Source: Clostridia bacterium (lineage in GTDB: Bacteria > Bacillota > Clostridia > Oscillospirales > CAG-272). Taken from it: a stretch of DNA of 33,657 nt. Below the pieces are notes generated by a model. It did no database searches. It worked only from the letters and a program-made list of their open reading frames with translations, and was not told the origin of the DNA. The stretch spans positions 1-33,657 of the forward strand of contig JAFXHU010000036.1 of the NCBI GenBank assembly GCA_017533565.1, written 5' to 3'. Each line of letters begins with the position of its first letter. Within the stretch, counting starts at the first letter, position 1. A program made the translations under genes and the position numbers. Positions 24,701 through 32,515 of this stretch are shown here, in pieces.

Positions 24701-25744
24701 TCTGACGAATTTGGTGTTCCAGAAATCTATGCTATGAAGATTGCCGATGAAAAGGCAGAGCTTGCAACGGTAGGAACGGATGCAAAGACCCTCATTGCAA
24801 AAATCGCGGCTCTTAACACCGTAACCGAAAGCTTCCAAAGCGGCGGCGCTCCCATCACCGACGAATACGGCGATTTTACGCAGGCGAATATAAGCCTTAA
24901 GGGCAATATCGGCTTTAACTTCTACGGCGCGCTTGACGAGGGCGTTGAGGAGCAGTTCCCGAACGCAACCGTCGTTGTAAGCTACGAATCCGTTCTCGAC
25001 GGAGCTGCTACCACGAATACCGAGGCGAGAAGTCTTTCCGAGCTTGAAAGGGACGGCAACGGAAGATACGTTCTTGAATTTGACCTTGCCGCTGCACAAA
25101 TGACCGACAGCGTTGAAATACGTATTGTATTTGACGGCGACAACTGCGGCGAGCATATCTCGTGGAGCATTAAGGATTATTGCGAGAATATCCTCGCGGG
25201 CGATTACGAGCAGTCGCTTAAGGACGTCGTAAACGCAATGCTCACCTACGGTGCGTATGCACAAAGCTACTTTGGCTATAACACCGACAAGCTTGCGGCA
25301 GATATTTCGGGAGAGCTTCCCACCGTTACCGAAAACGCAAAGCCTACGGCTACGGGTGCAGTTACGGGAGTGACGATGAGCGGCTGGACTCTCGCCCTTG
25401 ATTCTAACGTAACGATGAAGCTTTACTTCGTCCTTGACGGCGTAAATCCCGAGGACCTTACCGTGACCGTTACCGCACCCAACGGAGAGGTAACTACCCT
25501 TGACACCCTTGAGCAGGTTGGCTCAAGATACCGCGTCACCGTAAGCGATATTACGTCGGGCTACCTCAATGACAACTATGTTGTCACAATCACCTCGGGC
25601 GGCGAAGCTCTTACCGTTTCGAGCAGTGCGATGTGCTACGTCAGCGCGATTTTGGCAAACGAAAACTCCGACCCCGCGCTCGTAAATCTCGTAACCGCGC
25701 TGAAGCTTTATTCGGTAGCGGCAGACTCGTACTTTGGAAAGTAA
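21722..25744 (+). CDS. Secreted multi-discoidin carbohydrate-binding surface protein
   Basis: A 1340-residue exported protein. The signal peptide is MKKSGIALLLTLSLILTT plus VLGCFVLPAAA. It could be cut after AAA, or at the VLGC site to give a lipoprotein (Cys22). A short beta domain (~38-115, ELQVAVNATNAAGYKLY) precedes about five galactose-binding/discoidin-like modules. These begin near 126 (NLLLGK), 303 (NLFAGR), 480 (NVFLGK), 627 (NVLKGV) and 809 (NILEGI). Each has an FDG/LTDG turn, an RFST/RYST strand and a closing WEIS/REIS/YEIE strand. A helical linker leads to a C-terminal region (~1050-1340) shared with the giant GH95 downstream. No catalytic domain is recognised, so it probably binds glycans or acts as an adhesin or scaffold. 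Ribosome site AAAGGA; likely AraC-controlled; followed by a micropeptide gene. Confidence 0.88.
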   Translation: MKKSGIALLLTLSLILTTVLGCFVLPAAAEESAQESAAIVSYDASLVGPELQVAVNATNAAGYKLYEGDALVCESTGPILTYMGYSSEKAYTIGVVDKDGELTQTVAIDHASIASVAADSSYTASNLLLGKVPTFTANSLGYANTVESVKDPLWMFDGDLNTRYSTVARNVEEKNPNIDFTVSLDGSFALGELKVYDFDGTRRCMGHNLVIEIYADGEWKKIVELDKDQIAAAYQGSGMKNGHLLVDLTGYRAEAIRFYNYGLPINTTDAISFWEISLSGIMTADFSEYEYSAFHADYVPYSDNLFAGRSFYLPAEANVTWVSGTTTPISNLTDGKTGTIYKANGKLIYDMDFSDVGYAVIDNVTVTFSKNTGVSSAGGANRHYNIGADIIFEAYFAGEWKEVYKQTFTTNVGPTLTFDLNGILAERLRYRCTSTATPYNMYDADGNVAGTSVENSVGIAEMTAAGKLLSIPESAVANQNVFLGKEFIPTADAEKAVWAGNPYSNLTNGNKTGDRFATNGLAITDATLTIGGVALLYQLEIVYESAARSGIDLLVEVIYAGKTYTVINEAYEEGAATRIFNLGGVPAEKVRVYISKGFAEGNCTSIREISCSAILDTTVSSNTNDNVLKGVSAQSGPAATAVNAANYGYQTLTDGSKAWTKIDGVEYGRFSTRTIQDSNSLQTVCLDASFSVDENLDLGTLRIYDFNPTMNKFGGKHLEISARINGLWRTLFALEGDDIYACRVSDYLAFDLGGVNATEIRIVLKSNRGEGTDISVSVYEIELSATRFGKVGELAAKDEAANSVYTEGNILEGIPAENLSVNCSMNGDYPLSLAFDGIIEPDMVNGTGSKNRYSTNGANAIKDADGNQIGSAYTLTIDLKNNAPLNVLSIYEWRGGGTINRSSKTKVEVMINNAWVVLYTNVPLSSTSSDRTDFDLHGIVASGIRITFVNDHYEGAANVGWWSPATIKEITCTSAANLGNVADAYEALAAVTPSDEFGVPEIYAMKIADEKAELATVGTDAKTLIAKIAALNTVTESFQSGGAPITDEYGDFTQANISLKGNIGFNFYGALDEGVEEQFPNATVVVSYESVLDGAATTNTEARSLSELERDGNGRYVLEFDLAAAQMTDSVEIRIVFDGDNCGEHISWSIKDYCENILAGDYEQSLKDVVNAMLTYGAYAQSYFGYNTDKLAADISGELPTVTENAKPTATGAVTGVTMSGWTLALDSNVTMKLYFVLDGVNPEDLTVTVTAPNGEVTTLDTLEQVGSRYRVTVSDITSGYLNDNYVVTITSGGEALTVSSSAMCYVSAILANENSDPALVNLVTALKLYSVAADSYFGK

Positions 25745-25760
25745 TTAAAGGAGGTTAATT

Positions 25761-25859
25761 ATGAAAATTGAATATATTACACCCGAAATTGACGTAGTTA
25801 CCCTCAAAGAGGACGTAATAACCTCGTCCGAGTGGAATCTTCCCGAAATCAATTGGTGA
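25761..25859 (+). CDS. 32-residue micropeptide paired with the discoidin protein
   Basis: A tiny gene 16 bases after the stop of the giant gene, with a perfect AAAGGAGG 6 bases before its ATG. The product begins MKIEYITPEID, has EDVITSSEWNLPEI and ends Asn-Trp. It is acidic, has no signal peptide or membrane segment, and contains no Cys. It is clearly homologous to the 46-residue peptide at 32321-32461, which also follows a giant secreted protein with a related C-terminus. A strong terminator follows directly, so it is the last gene of the transcript. Function unknown: a modified-peptide precursor, a cofactor or inhibitor of the partner, or a secretion/anchoring tag are all possible. Confidence 0.85.
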   Translation: MKIEYITPEIDVVTLKEDVITSSEWNLPEINW

Positions 25860-25880
25860 CCCGTAAATTTACGATAACCC

Positions 25881-25913
25881 GAGTGAGCAGGCAACCCCTG
25901 CTCACTCTTTTTT
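25881..25913 (+). terminator. Terminator after the first giant/micropeptide pair
   Basis: A perfect 11-bp stem (25881-25891 with 25897-25907) with loop CAACC is followed by TTTTTT. It lies 21 bases after the micropeptide stop. Confidence 0.93.
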
Positions 25914-26027
25914 GCCCCCTCGGCTTGCCTTGTCAAATTTTGCGGGCGGTGAAACGCTTTGTTCACATTGCATAAAGGTGTGTATTTATGCTTTGGATAC
26001 TATGAACTATAAAATATTATTATGGTA

Positions 26028-26062
26028 TTTTTTACACCGATTTGTGTATTTTTTTACATTGA
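26028..26062 (+). promoter_or_regulatory. Candidate AraC-binding direct repeat upstream of the giant GH95 gene
   Basis: TTTTACA occurs at 26030-26036 and 26052-26058, a 22-base period (about two helical turns), the geometry AraC proteins prefer. The second copy extends to TTTTACATTGA, identical to 21603-21613 before the first giant gene, and abuts the -35 box. The rest of the 25914-26159 spacer is AT-rich and shows no gene. Confidence 0.5.
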
Positions 26063-26087
26063 ATGTGAACACCGTATTTGTTAAAAT
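26059..26087 (+). promoter_or_regulatory. Promoter of the giant GH95 gene
   Basis: TTGAAT (26059-26064), a 17-base spacer and TAAAAT (26082-26087) lie ~73 bases before the start. A moderate match directly downstream of the candidate activator site. Confidence 0.65.
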
Positions 26088-26159
26088 CGCATTGATACCA
26101 AAATATTTACAATCGCGTTTTGTATGCTTTGCATACGTTTTGCGAAAAAAGGAGTAGCT

Positions 26160-29100
26160 ATGAAGAAAAAAAGTCTTTCGCTTTTGCTTGCGTTCAGCCT
26201 GCTTTTCGGCATCGTCAGCGCCGTTATCCCCGTGCGCAGCCTTGCGGCAACGAGCAACGCGGGCAAAATAATCGAGGCGGACAAAACACCCCTTCGCCTT
26301 TATTACGACGAGGAGGCGTCGCACGGAGTGGCACAGGGCTACGACGAGGTTGATACCTACTTCGGCTCAAGCTCCGACCTCATTAACAAGCACCTGAACG
26401 ACGACTGGGAGCGTTGGTCGATTCCTCTCGGAAACGGCATCTTCGGTGCAAATATTTTCGGTAGAACCGAAACCGAGCGCGTGCAGATTACCGACAAAAC
26501 GCTCGCAAACCCCTACCGTATCACGTCGGGAAGCACCTATACGGACGGTCTTAATAACTTCTCCGAAACCTATATCGATTTCGGTCATACGAATTCGGGT
26601 GTTACCGATTACAGCCGCGAGCTTGACCTTTACACCGCGGTTTCCACCGTTTCCTACGTGTATAACGGCGTTACCTATACGAGGGAGTATTTCACCTCCT
26701 ATCCCGATAACGCAATGGTAATCCGTCTTGACGCCTCCGAGGCGGGAGCGCTTGACTTCGTTCTCCGTCCCACAATCCCCTATGAGCAGGAGTATATGAA
26801 CTCCGCGGGCGACCACGGCGGAAAATGGGGCACGGTTAGCTCCGCGGTTGAAAACGGCGTCGGCACGGTCATCCTCTCGGGTACTCTCGAATACTTTGAC
26901 ATCGACTTCGTTGGACTTTATACCGTCATCACCGACGGCACGGGCAGCGTTATCGCCACCACCGTGACAAACAAGGACGGCGACACCGACGGCACTATCA
27001 CCGTAAGCGGTGCGAAAAGCGCGTATATCATTATAAACCTCGGCACGGACTACGAGCTTTGCGAGGAAACCTTCATAAACAACTCCCGCACCTCGAAGCC
27101 GACCTTCAGCACCACTCTTGCTGATGCTATGGAAAAGGTCGAGGGCTATAAGGCGAAAGCCCTTGCCTCCGTTAACGGCAAATCCTACGAGGACGGGTAT
27201 TCCGCGCTTAAGGCAAACCACCTTTCCGACTACGGAGAGCTTTTCGGAAGGGTATCGCTTAACCTCAATTTTAACGAGCGCGACCTCACCCTCACCACCG
27301 ACGAGCTGCTTTACGAGTATCAAAGCGGCTCCGGCTCAAGCTACCTTGAGGCACTTTATTTCCAGTACGGAAGATACCTCCTTATCGCATCCTCGAGAAG
27401 CGGCGGACTTCCCGCTAACCTCCAGGGCGCGTGGAACAGGTACAATCACGCCCCATGGGCATCGGGATATTGGCATAATATCAACGTTCAAATGAACTAT
27501 TGGCCCGCATTCTCCACCAACCTCTCCGAAACCTTTGAGGCGTACGTGGAGTACAACAACGCCTATATGGCGGAGGCGGAGCGCGGCTCTACCGCTATAA
27601 TCAACAGCAAAAATCCCTCCGTAAGCGGAGCGGACGGCGGCAACGGCTGGTCTATCGCAACGGGCGGCTACCCCAACGACGTCGATGCCTCCGACTCTAT
27701 CGGAAACCTCGGCTTCACTACACAGCTTTTCTGGGAATATTACGCATATTCGGGTGACGAGCAAATCCTTCGCGAGGTGGTTTATCCCATTCTTGTCGGT
27801 GCGGCTCGTTATATCACCAAAATGGTAAAGAAGGATGCAAACGGCAACTACATCGCCATTTGGACCGACTCTCCCGAGCAGTACGTAAACGGCGCGTGGT
27901 ACTATACCGATAAGGGCGCAACCTACGCACAGTCCTTTGCATACCAGAACAACTATAATATGCTTCTCGCGGCAAAGGAGCTTGGAATTGATTTCTCCGA
28001 CCAAGCTAACGAGGATTACGAAATCATTCAAACCGTCCTCGAGCAGATTGATAATTACAGCCCCGTCGTCATCGGACTTTCGGGCCACGTAAAGGAGTTC
28101 TTTGAGGAGGACTGCTACGGCGAAATGGGCGAATATACCCACAGACATATTTCGCAGCTCGTCGGACTTTATCCCGGAAACGTTATCAACGGCACAACCC
28201 CCGCATGGCTTGACGCCGCAAAGATAGTCCTCACCGAAAGAGGTGACAAGGCTACGGGCTGGGGCGTTGCACACCGACTTAACCTCTGGGCAAGAGTGCA
28301 GGACGGCGAGCGTGCCTACGACCTTCTCGAGCAGCTTTTGAAGGTCAATACCGCCACCAACCTTTGGGACCTTCACCCCCCGTTCCAGATTGACGGTAAC
28401 CTCGGCGGTACGGCGGGTATCTCCGAAATGCTGCTCCAGTCGCACGCGGGCTACATCGAGCCTCTTGCGGCTATCCCCTCGGCTTGGGCAAGCGGCTCCT
28501 ACACGGGTCTTGTTGCCCGCGGTAACTTCGTCGTTGCGGCGGAGTGGGAAAACGGTCTTGCTACCTGCTTCAATATTTATTCGCAGAATGGCGGCAGCGC
28601 ATCCGTCAAGTACAGCGGCATTGAAAACGCCGTTGTAAGAACCGCGGACGGCAGGGTAGTGTCCTACACCGTAACGGGCGAGGACCTTATCACCTTCGAC
28701 ACCGTCGAGGGCGAAACCTACGTAATCTCGGGCTTCAGCGCAAAGCTTAAGCCCGCCGCGGTAACCGGACTTACCGCCGAGAGCGAGTTCCTCGGCGCAA
28801 CCGAGCTTACCTGGAATACAAATGCGGAGGCTTCATATTACAAGGTTTACGTCGCAAGGGAAAGTGCCCCCACCTACACGCTTCTTGGCACTACCTTTAA
28901 CACGGGCTACACCTACACCCCCGCGGAGCTTGAAAATCTCCGTCTGACCTTCGCCGTCACCGCGGTGAACGCATCGGGAGTGGAGAGCAGCCGCGCCCTC
29001 GCATACCGCAACCCCGACGATACCTCCGCCTCGGTAAACAAGATTAGCGCAAACGTCATCGAGGGAGAATTGCAGGTTGCAATCAATGCCACCGAGTATG

Positions 29101-32100
29101 CGGAAAGCTACCGCCTCTATTCAAGGCAAGCAAGCTCTACCTCCTGGACGCTCGTCACCGAGAGCAGCTACCCCATTATAAAGCTGGCGGATTACAGCGC
29201 TTCGTTGAAATACGGCGTTTCGGTGGTAAGCTACTTTGGCGACGAAAGCGAGGTTACGGCAATCACCGCCTTTAACCAAACCTTTGACGAAGCCGAATAC
29301 ACCGCAACCAATATCCTCCTCGGAAAGGAATTTGTGCCCACCGCGGAGGCATCCGGCAACGTTCATAACAACGATGCAAAATACGGATACGGAACTCTCA
29401 CGGACGGAGTGGCGATTGATTACAGCAACGTCCACAGCGGAAGATTTTCTACAAGCACCCCGGCAAAAGTGCCCGCCGCCGCAACCGTTGACCTCGGAGG
29501 CTACTTTATGCTTTCCGAGCTTCGGTTCTTTGACTACAATGCTTACAGCACGACCTGTAACTATATGGGCACGGGGCTTAAGGTAGAGGCATATACGGCA
29601 GACGGCTGGGTAGTTGTTTGCGACTATACCTCTAATTCGGAAATTCTTCAGCAAAGAGTAAACGACAGCGATATGACAAAGCGCTATATCGGAATCGATA
29701 TGGAAGGCATCGTTGCAAGCCAAATTCGCTTTACGATATCCGGCTCTCACGACGGAAATTCCATCTCGCTTTGGGAAATTGAATGCTCGGGCATCAAGGA
29801 CCCGAGAGTAAAGAGTGCGGAGTATATCCAAAATATTCTTCTTGAACAGCTTCCCGTTTCTACCGAAACGAACAGCAAGGTTTCGGAGAACAGCACCTAC
29901 GGCGTCTATGGCTACGATAAGCTTACCGACGGCATCCTCGGACTTCACGAGGGTAGATTCTCCATCGACGCAAAGCAGGATAACTACGTCACCCTCGTTT
30001 ACTCGCTTCACGGCGAAGCACGGCTTGATAAGCTTGTTATCAAGGATTTCAGCGGCTCCCCCACCGGTCGCTCCAACGAAACCACGGTAGAGCTTTACGT
30101 GGACGGTCAATGGGTCAAGTATATGGATGCACAGCCCCTTTATACCGACGTGAGCGAAACCACCTCGGATACCTATTCCCGCGTCGTCACCTTTGACCTC
30201 ACGGGCTACACCGCCTCTATGATACGCCTTACCTTTAAGAATGCGTATGCCAAGAGCGGACACACCGACGGTATTACGATTAACGAAATAGAGCTTTCGG
30301 GCTGGGGCTGCAGGTTTTACGGCGAAAGAAAGGAAAACCTATTCGACGGCTACGTATTCGAGGCGGGACCCGATGCGGGCGCGGTTTGGTCACCGTATAC
30401 CTACGACAAAATTACCGACGGAGTATCGAATAACGACGCAAACCGCTTCTCCACCTCGGGCGGCGCATCGAAGGTTGACGGCATTCTCGACTTCGGCGGA
30501 AATCTTGCCGAGCTTCACACCCTCACCGTTATCTATAATCCCTACAACGCTTTAAGAAGCGGTAAGGACATCGTTATCCAGATATGGCGCGACGGTGCGT
30601 GGCACACGGTAATTAACCACGTCCACAACGATGCGGGAGTCAACAGGGAAACCTTTGACCTCGGAGGCGTAATTGCGGAAAAAATCAGAATAAAGGTAAA
30701 CGGAAGCAACGGCGACTGTACGCAGATTTACGAGATGACCTGTACGGGATTTTTGCAGGCGGCGGGTGCGGACGGCGGACCCGTTGAGGATACCGAGTCT
30801 AATATCCTTCTCGGCACTCAAAACAGTCAGATGACGCTCACCGGCGCAACCCTCCACAATGATACGAGGTTTAATAACCTTGAGCTTGCCTTTGACGGAG
30901 ATAAGGGCACAAGATACGCGGTAGTGGATAAGTCCCCCTACGCATACTCGCTTGAAATCGACCTCGGCGCAACCTACCCGCTTTACACCCTCGCATTCTA
31001 TCCCTTCTATAACACGGGCGAGGTGTCGAGAAGTGACGATACCTCTATCGAGATTTGTCTTGACGGCGTTTGGATCACCGTCGTAAGCGGACTGGAGATT
31101 GCTCCGTCCTCCACGCCCACCACCGTCAACCTCGGCGGCATTAAGGCAAGCAAGCTGCGCTTTAATTTCAAGAATACGAAGGCACAGCAAAACGCAACGA
31201 TCTGGGAAATCACCTGCACGACGGGCACGGTGACTGCGGTTGACCGCACCGCGCTTCTCAATGCGTATATCGCGCTCGACGAGCTTACTGGAGAGGACTT
31301 CGCCTTCTCCTCTGTAAAGGACGTCAAGCTTGCCGAGCTTAAAGCCCTTCTCTTTGATACCACGGCGGATCAGGAAGCCGTTGACGCATACACGGCACAG
31401 GTTACAGCCGTGAAGGAAAAGCTTTCCGCGGGCGTATCGGTTGATAGCTCAAACGGCGACTTCACACGGCAAAACGTAAGCATAAGCGATAACGTAAGCG
31501 TCAACCTCTACGCTGATATCTCGGAGACTACCGTTGCCGCAAATCCCGACGGATTTGTATATATCGAGTATCCCGACGGCAGCACGGAAAGGCGTATGCT
31601 CTCCGAGCTTGAATGGGGCGACGGAAGACTCGTTTTAAGCATCGATATGGCGGCGGCACAGATGACCGATACCGTAAAGCTTCGTATGGTGCTTAACGGC
31701 GACACCGTGGGACAGGTTATCGAAACCTCGGTAAGGGATTACGCCGACACAATCCTTTCGGGCGAGTATGACACCGCAACGAAGGAGCTTATGCGTGCGT
31801 TGCTCAACTACGGCGCACACGCGCAAAAGGTATTCGGCTACAACGTGGATAATCTCGCAAACGCGGGCGTGGAGTCGGATGTTTCGGCTGTCACCGAGGA
31901 CAAGAGAATTACGGTTGACGGCTCCGTCGGCGGAGTAAGCGTCAAGACCTGGACGCTCACCCTTAACAGCGAGGTTACCGCGAAATTCTACTTTGATTTC
32001 GCAGAGGGTAATCCCGACGATTATATCTTCGTTCTCACCCGTCCCGACGGCACCGAAGCCATACTCAACGTCGAGAAGGTTGGCGAAAGATACCGAGTAA

Positions 32101-32306
32101 GGGTAGAGGGCATCAACGCCGCTTACCTTGACGACGACTACGTAATTACGGTAAGGAATACCGCAACCGCGGAGGCTCTCACCGTCACCTTCTCGGCTAC
32201 CTGCTACGTCGGTACGGTATTGGCAAATCCCACCGCATTCTCCGACGATGTAGTGGAGCTTGTGAAGGCACTGAAGGCGTATGCAACCGCCGCAAATAAC
32301 CTATAA
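26160..32306 (+). CDS. Secreted multidomain GH95 glycoside hydrolase with discoidin-like modules
   Basis: A 2048-residue exported enzyme. The signal peptide is MKKKSLSLLLAFSLLFGIVS, cut near SLAA. The GH95 catalytic part (~50-860) carries SIPLGNGIFGANIFG, LPANLQGAW, YWHNINVQMNYWP (Asn440, Asn442), SPEQY (Glu573), HRHISQLVGLYPG and QIDGNLGG (Asp745), the residues expected for an active alpha-L-fucosidase or related enzyme. Next come an Fn3-like domain (~861-950), a domain like the N-terminus of the discoidin protein (~957-1040), and four discoidin-like modules starting near 1050, 1225, 1393 and 1548. A C-terminal region (~1767-2048) is shared with the discoidin protein. No LPxTG or dockerin is seen. 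ATG 26160 has AAAAGGAG 5 bases upstream. A paired micropeptide gene follows. Confidence 0.93.
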   Translation: MKKKSLSLLLAFSLLFGIVSAVIPVRSLAATSNAGKIIEADKTPLRLYYDEEASHGVAQGYDEVDTYFGSSSDLINKHLNDDWERWSIPLGNGIFGANIFGRTETERVQITDKTLANPYRITSGSTYTDGLNNFSETYIDFGHTNSGVTDYSRELDLYTAVSTVSYVYNGVTYTREYFTSYPDNAMVIRLDASEAGALDFVLRPTIPYEQEYMNSAGDHGGKWGTVSSAVENGVGTVILSGTLEYFDIDFVGLYTVITDGTGSVIATTVTNKDGDTDGTITVSGAKSAYIIINLGTDYELCEETFINNSRTSKPTFSTTLADAMEKVEGYKAKALASVNGKSYEDGYSALKANHLSDYGELFGRVSLNLNFNERDLTLTTDELLYEYQSGSGSSYLEALYFQYGRYLLIASSRSGGLPANLQGAWNRYNHAPWASGYWHNINVQMNYWPAFSTNLSETFEAYVEYNNAYMAEAERGSTAIINSKNPSVSGADGGNGWSIATGGYPNDVDASDSIGNLGFTTQLFWEYYAYSGDEQILREVVYPILVGAARYITKMVKKDANGNYIAIWTDSPEQYVNGAWYYTDKGATYAQSFAYQNNYNMLLAAKELGIDFSDQANEDYEIIQTVLEQIDNYSPVVIGLSGHVKEFFEEDCYGEMGEYTHRHISQLVGLYPGNVINGTTPAWLDAAKIVLTERGDKATGWGVAHRLNLWARVQDGERAYDLLEQLLKVNTATNLWDLHPPFQIDGNLGGTAGISEMLLQSHAGYIEPLAAIPSAWASGSYTGLVARGNFVVAAEWENGLATCFNIYSQNGGSASVKYSGIENAVVRTADGRVVSYTVTGEDLITFDTVEGETYVISGFSAKLKPAAVTGLTAESEFLGATELTWNTNAEASYYKVYVARESAPTYTLLGTTFNTGYTYTPAELENLRLTFAVTAVNASGVESSRALAYRNPDDTSASVNKISANVIEGELQVAINATEYAESYRLYSRQASSTSWTLVTESSYPIIKLADYSASLKYGVSVVSYFGDESEVTAITAFNQTFDEAEYTATNILLGKEFVPTAEASGNVHNNDAKYGYGTLTDGVAIDYSNVHSGRFSTSTPAKVPAAATVDLGGYFMLSELRFFDYNAYSTTCNYMGTGLKVEAYTADGWVVVCDYTSNSEILQQRVNDSDMTKRYIGIDMEGIVASQIRFTISGSHDGNSISLWEIECSGIKDPRVKSAEYIQNILLEQLPVSTETNSKVSENSTYGVYGYDKLTDGILGLHEGRFSIDAKQDNYVTLVYSLHGEARLDKLVIKDFSGSPTGRSNETTVELYVDGQWVKYMDAQPLYTDVSETTSDTYSRVVTFDLTGYTASMIRLTFKNAYAKSGHTDGITINEIELSGWGCRFYGERKENLFDGYVFEAGPDAGAVWSPYTYDKITDGVSNNDANRFSTSGGASKVDGILDFGGNLAELHTLTVIYNPYNALRSGKDIVIQIWRDGAWHTVINHVHNDAGVNRETFDLGGVIAEKIRIKVNGSNGDCTQIYEMTCTGFLQAAGADGGPVEDTESNILLGTQNSQMTLTGATLHNDTRFNNLELAFDGDKGTRYAVVDKSPYAYSLEIDLGATYPLYTLAFYPFYNTGEVSRSDDTSIEICLDGVWITVVSGLEIAPSSTPTTVNLGGIKASKLRFNFKNTKAQQNATIWEITCTTGTVTAVDRTALLNAYIALDELTGEDFAFSSVKDVKLAELKALLFDTTADQEAVDAYTAQVTAVKEKLSAGVSVDSSNGDFTRQNVSISDNVSVNLYADISETTVAANPDGFVYIEYPDGSTERRMLSELEWGDGRLVLSIDMAAAQMTDTVKLRMVLNGDTVGQVIETSVRDYADTILSGEYDTATKELMRALLNYGAHAQKVFGYNVDNLANAGVESDVSAVTEDKRITVDGSVGGVSVKTWTLTLNSEVTAKFYFDFAEGNPDDYIFVLTRPDGTEAILNVEKVGERYRVRVEGINAAYLDDDYVITVRNTATAEALTVTFSATCYVGTVLANPTAFSDDVVELVKALKAYATAANNL

Positions 32307-32320
32307 AGGAGGCTTGATAA

Positions 32321-32461
32321 ATGAAAAAGGAATACACAGCCCCGACGGCAGAGCTTGAGATTTTTGAGCCTTGCGACGTTATCACCACCTCCGATTGGAC
32401 CCTGCCCGAGGTGCCCGTTGACAGCAACGGCAACAACGCAAGGTCACAGTTTAATTGGTAA
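32321..32461 (+). CDS. 46-residue micropeptide paired with the giant GH95 enzyme
   Basis: A tiny gene 14 bases after the GH95 stop, with a perfect AAAGGAGG 8 bases before its ATG. The product begins MKKEYTAPTAELEI, has a single Cys (18), then DVITTSDWTLPEV, a polar stretch rich in Asn/Gly, and ends FNW. It aligns with the 32-residue peptide at 25761: MKxEYxxP, DVIT[ST]S[DE]W, LPE[IV] and the terminal Asn-Trp are shared, and the longer peptide has an extra ~13-residue insert before the end. There is no signal peptide or membrane segment. A terminator follows directly. Function unknown. Confidence 0.87.
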   Translation: MKKEYTAPTAELEIFEPCDVITTSDWTLPEVPVDSNGNNARSQFNW

Positions 32462-32468
32462 TATTTTT

Positions 32469-32499
32469 GGACCGCACGCTAACGTGCGGTCCTTTTTTT
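32469..32499 (+). terminator. Terminator after the second giant/micropeptide pair
   Basis: A perfect 10-bp stem GGACCGCACG/CGTGCGGTCC with a CTAA loop is followed by TTTTTTT. It lies 7 bases after the micropeptide stop. Confidence 0.95.
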
Positions 32500-32515
32500 G
32501 CGCTCCCAAACTATC

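Noticed and set aside
21746..28445. Long minus-strand open frames opposite the two giant secreted proteins (for example 21746-23158 and 27336-28445)
   Set aside because: They are antisense to clear domain-bearing proteins, carry no ribosome sites or recognisable motifs, and arise from the codon bias of the plus strand.
30000..32306. LPxTG, SLH or dockerin anchoring at the ends of the giant proteins
   Set aside because: Neither C-terminus has a sortase motif with hydrophobic tail, an SLH motif or dockerin calcium loops; the LPE motif is in the separate micropeptides and lacks TG and a membrane tail.
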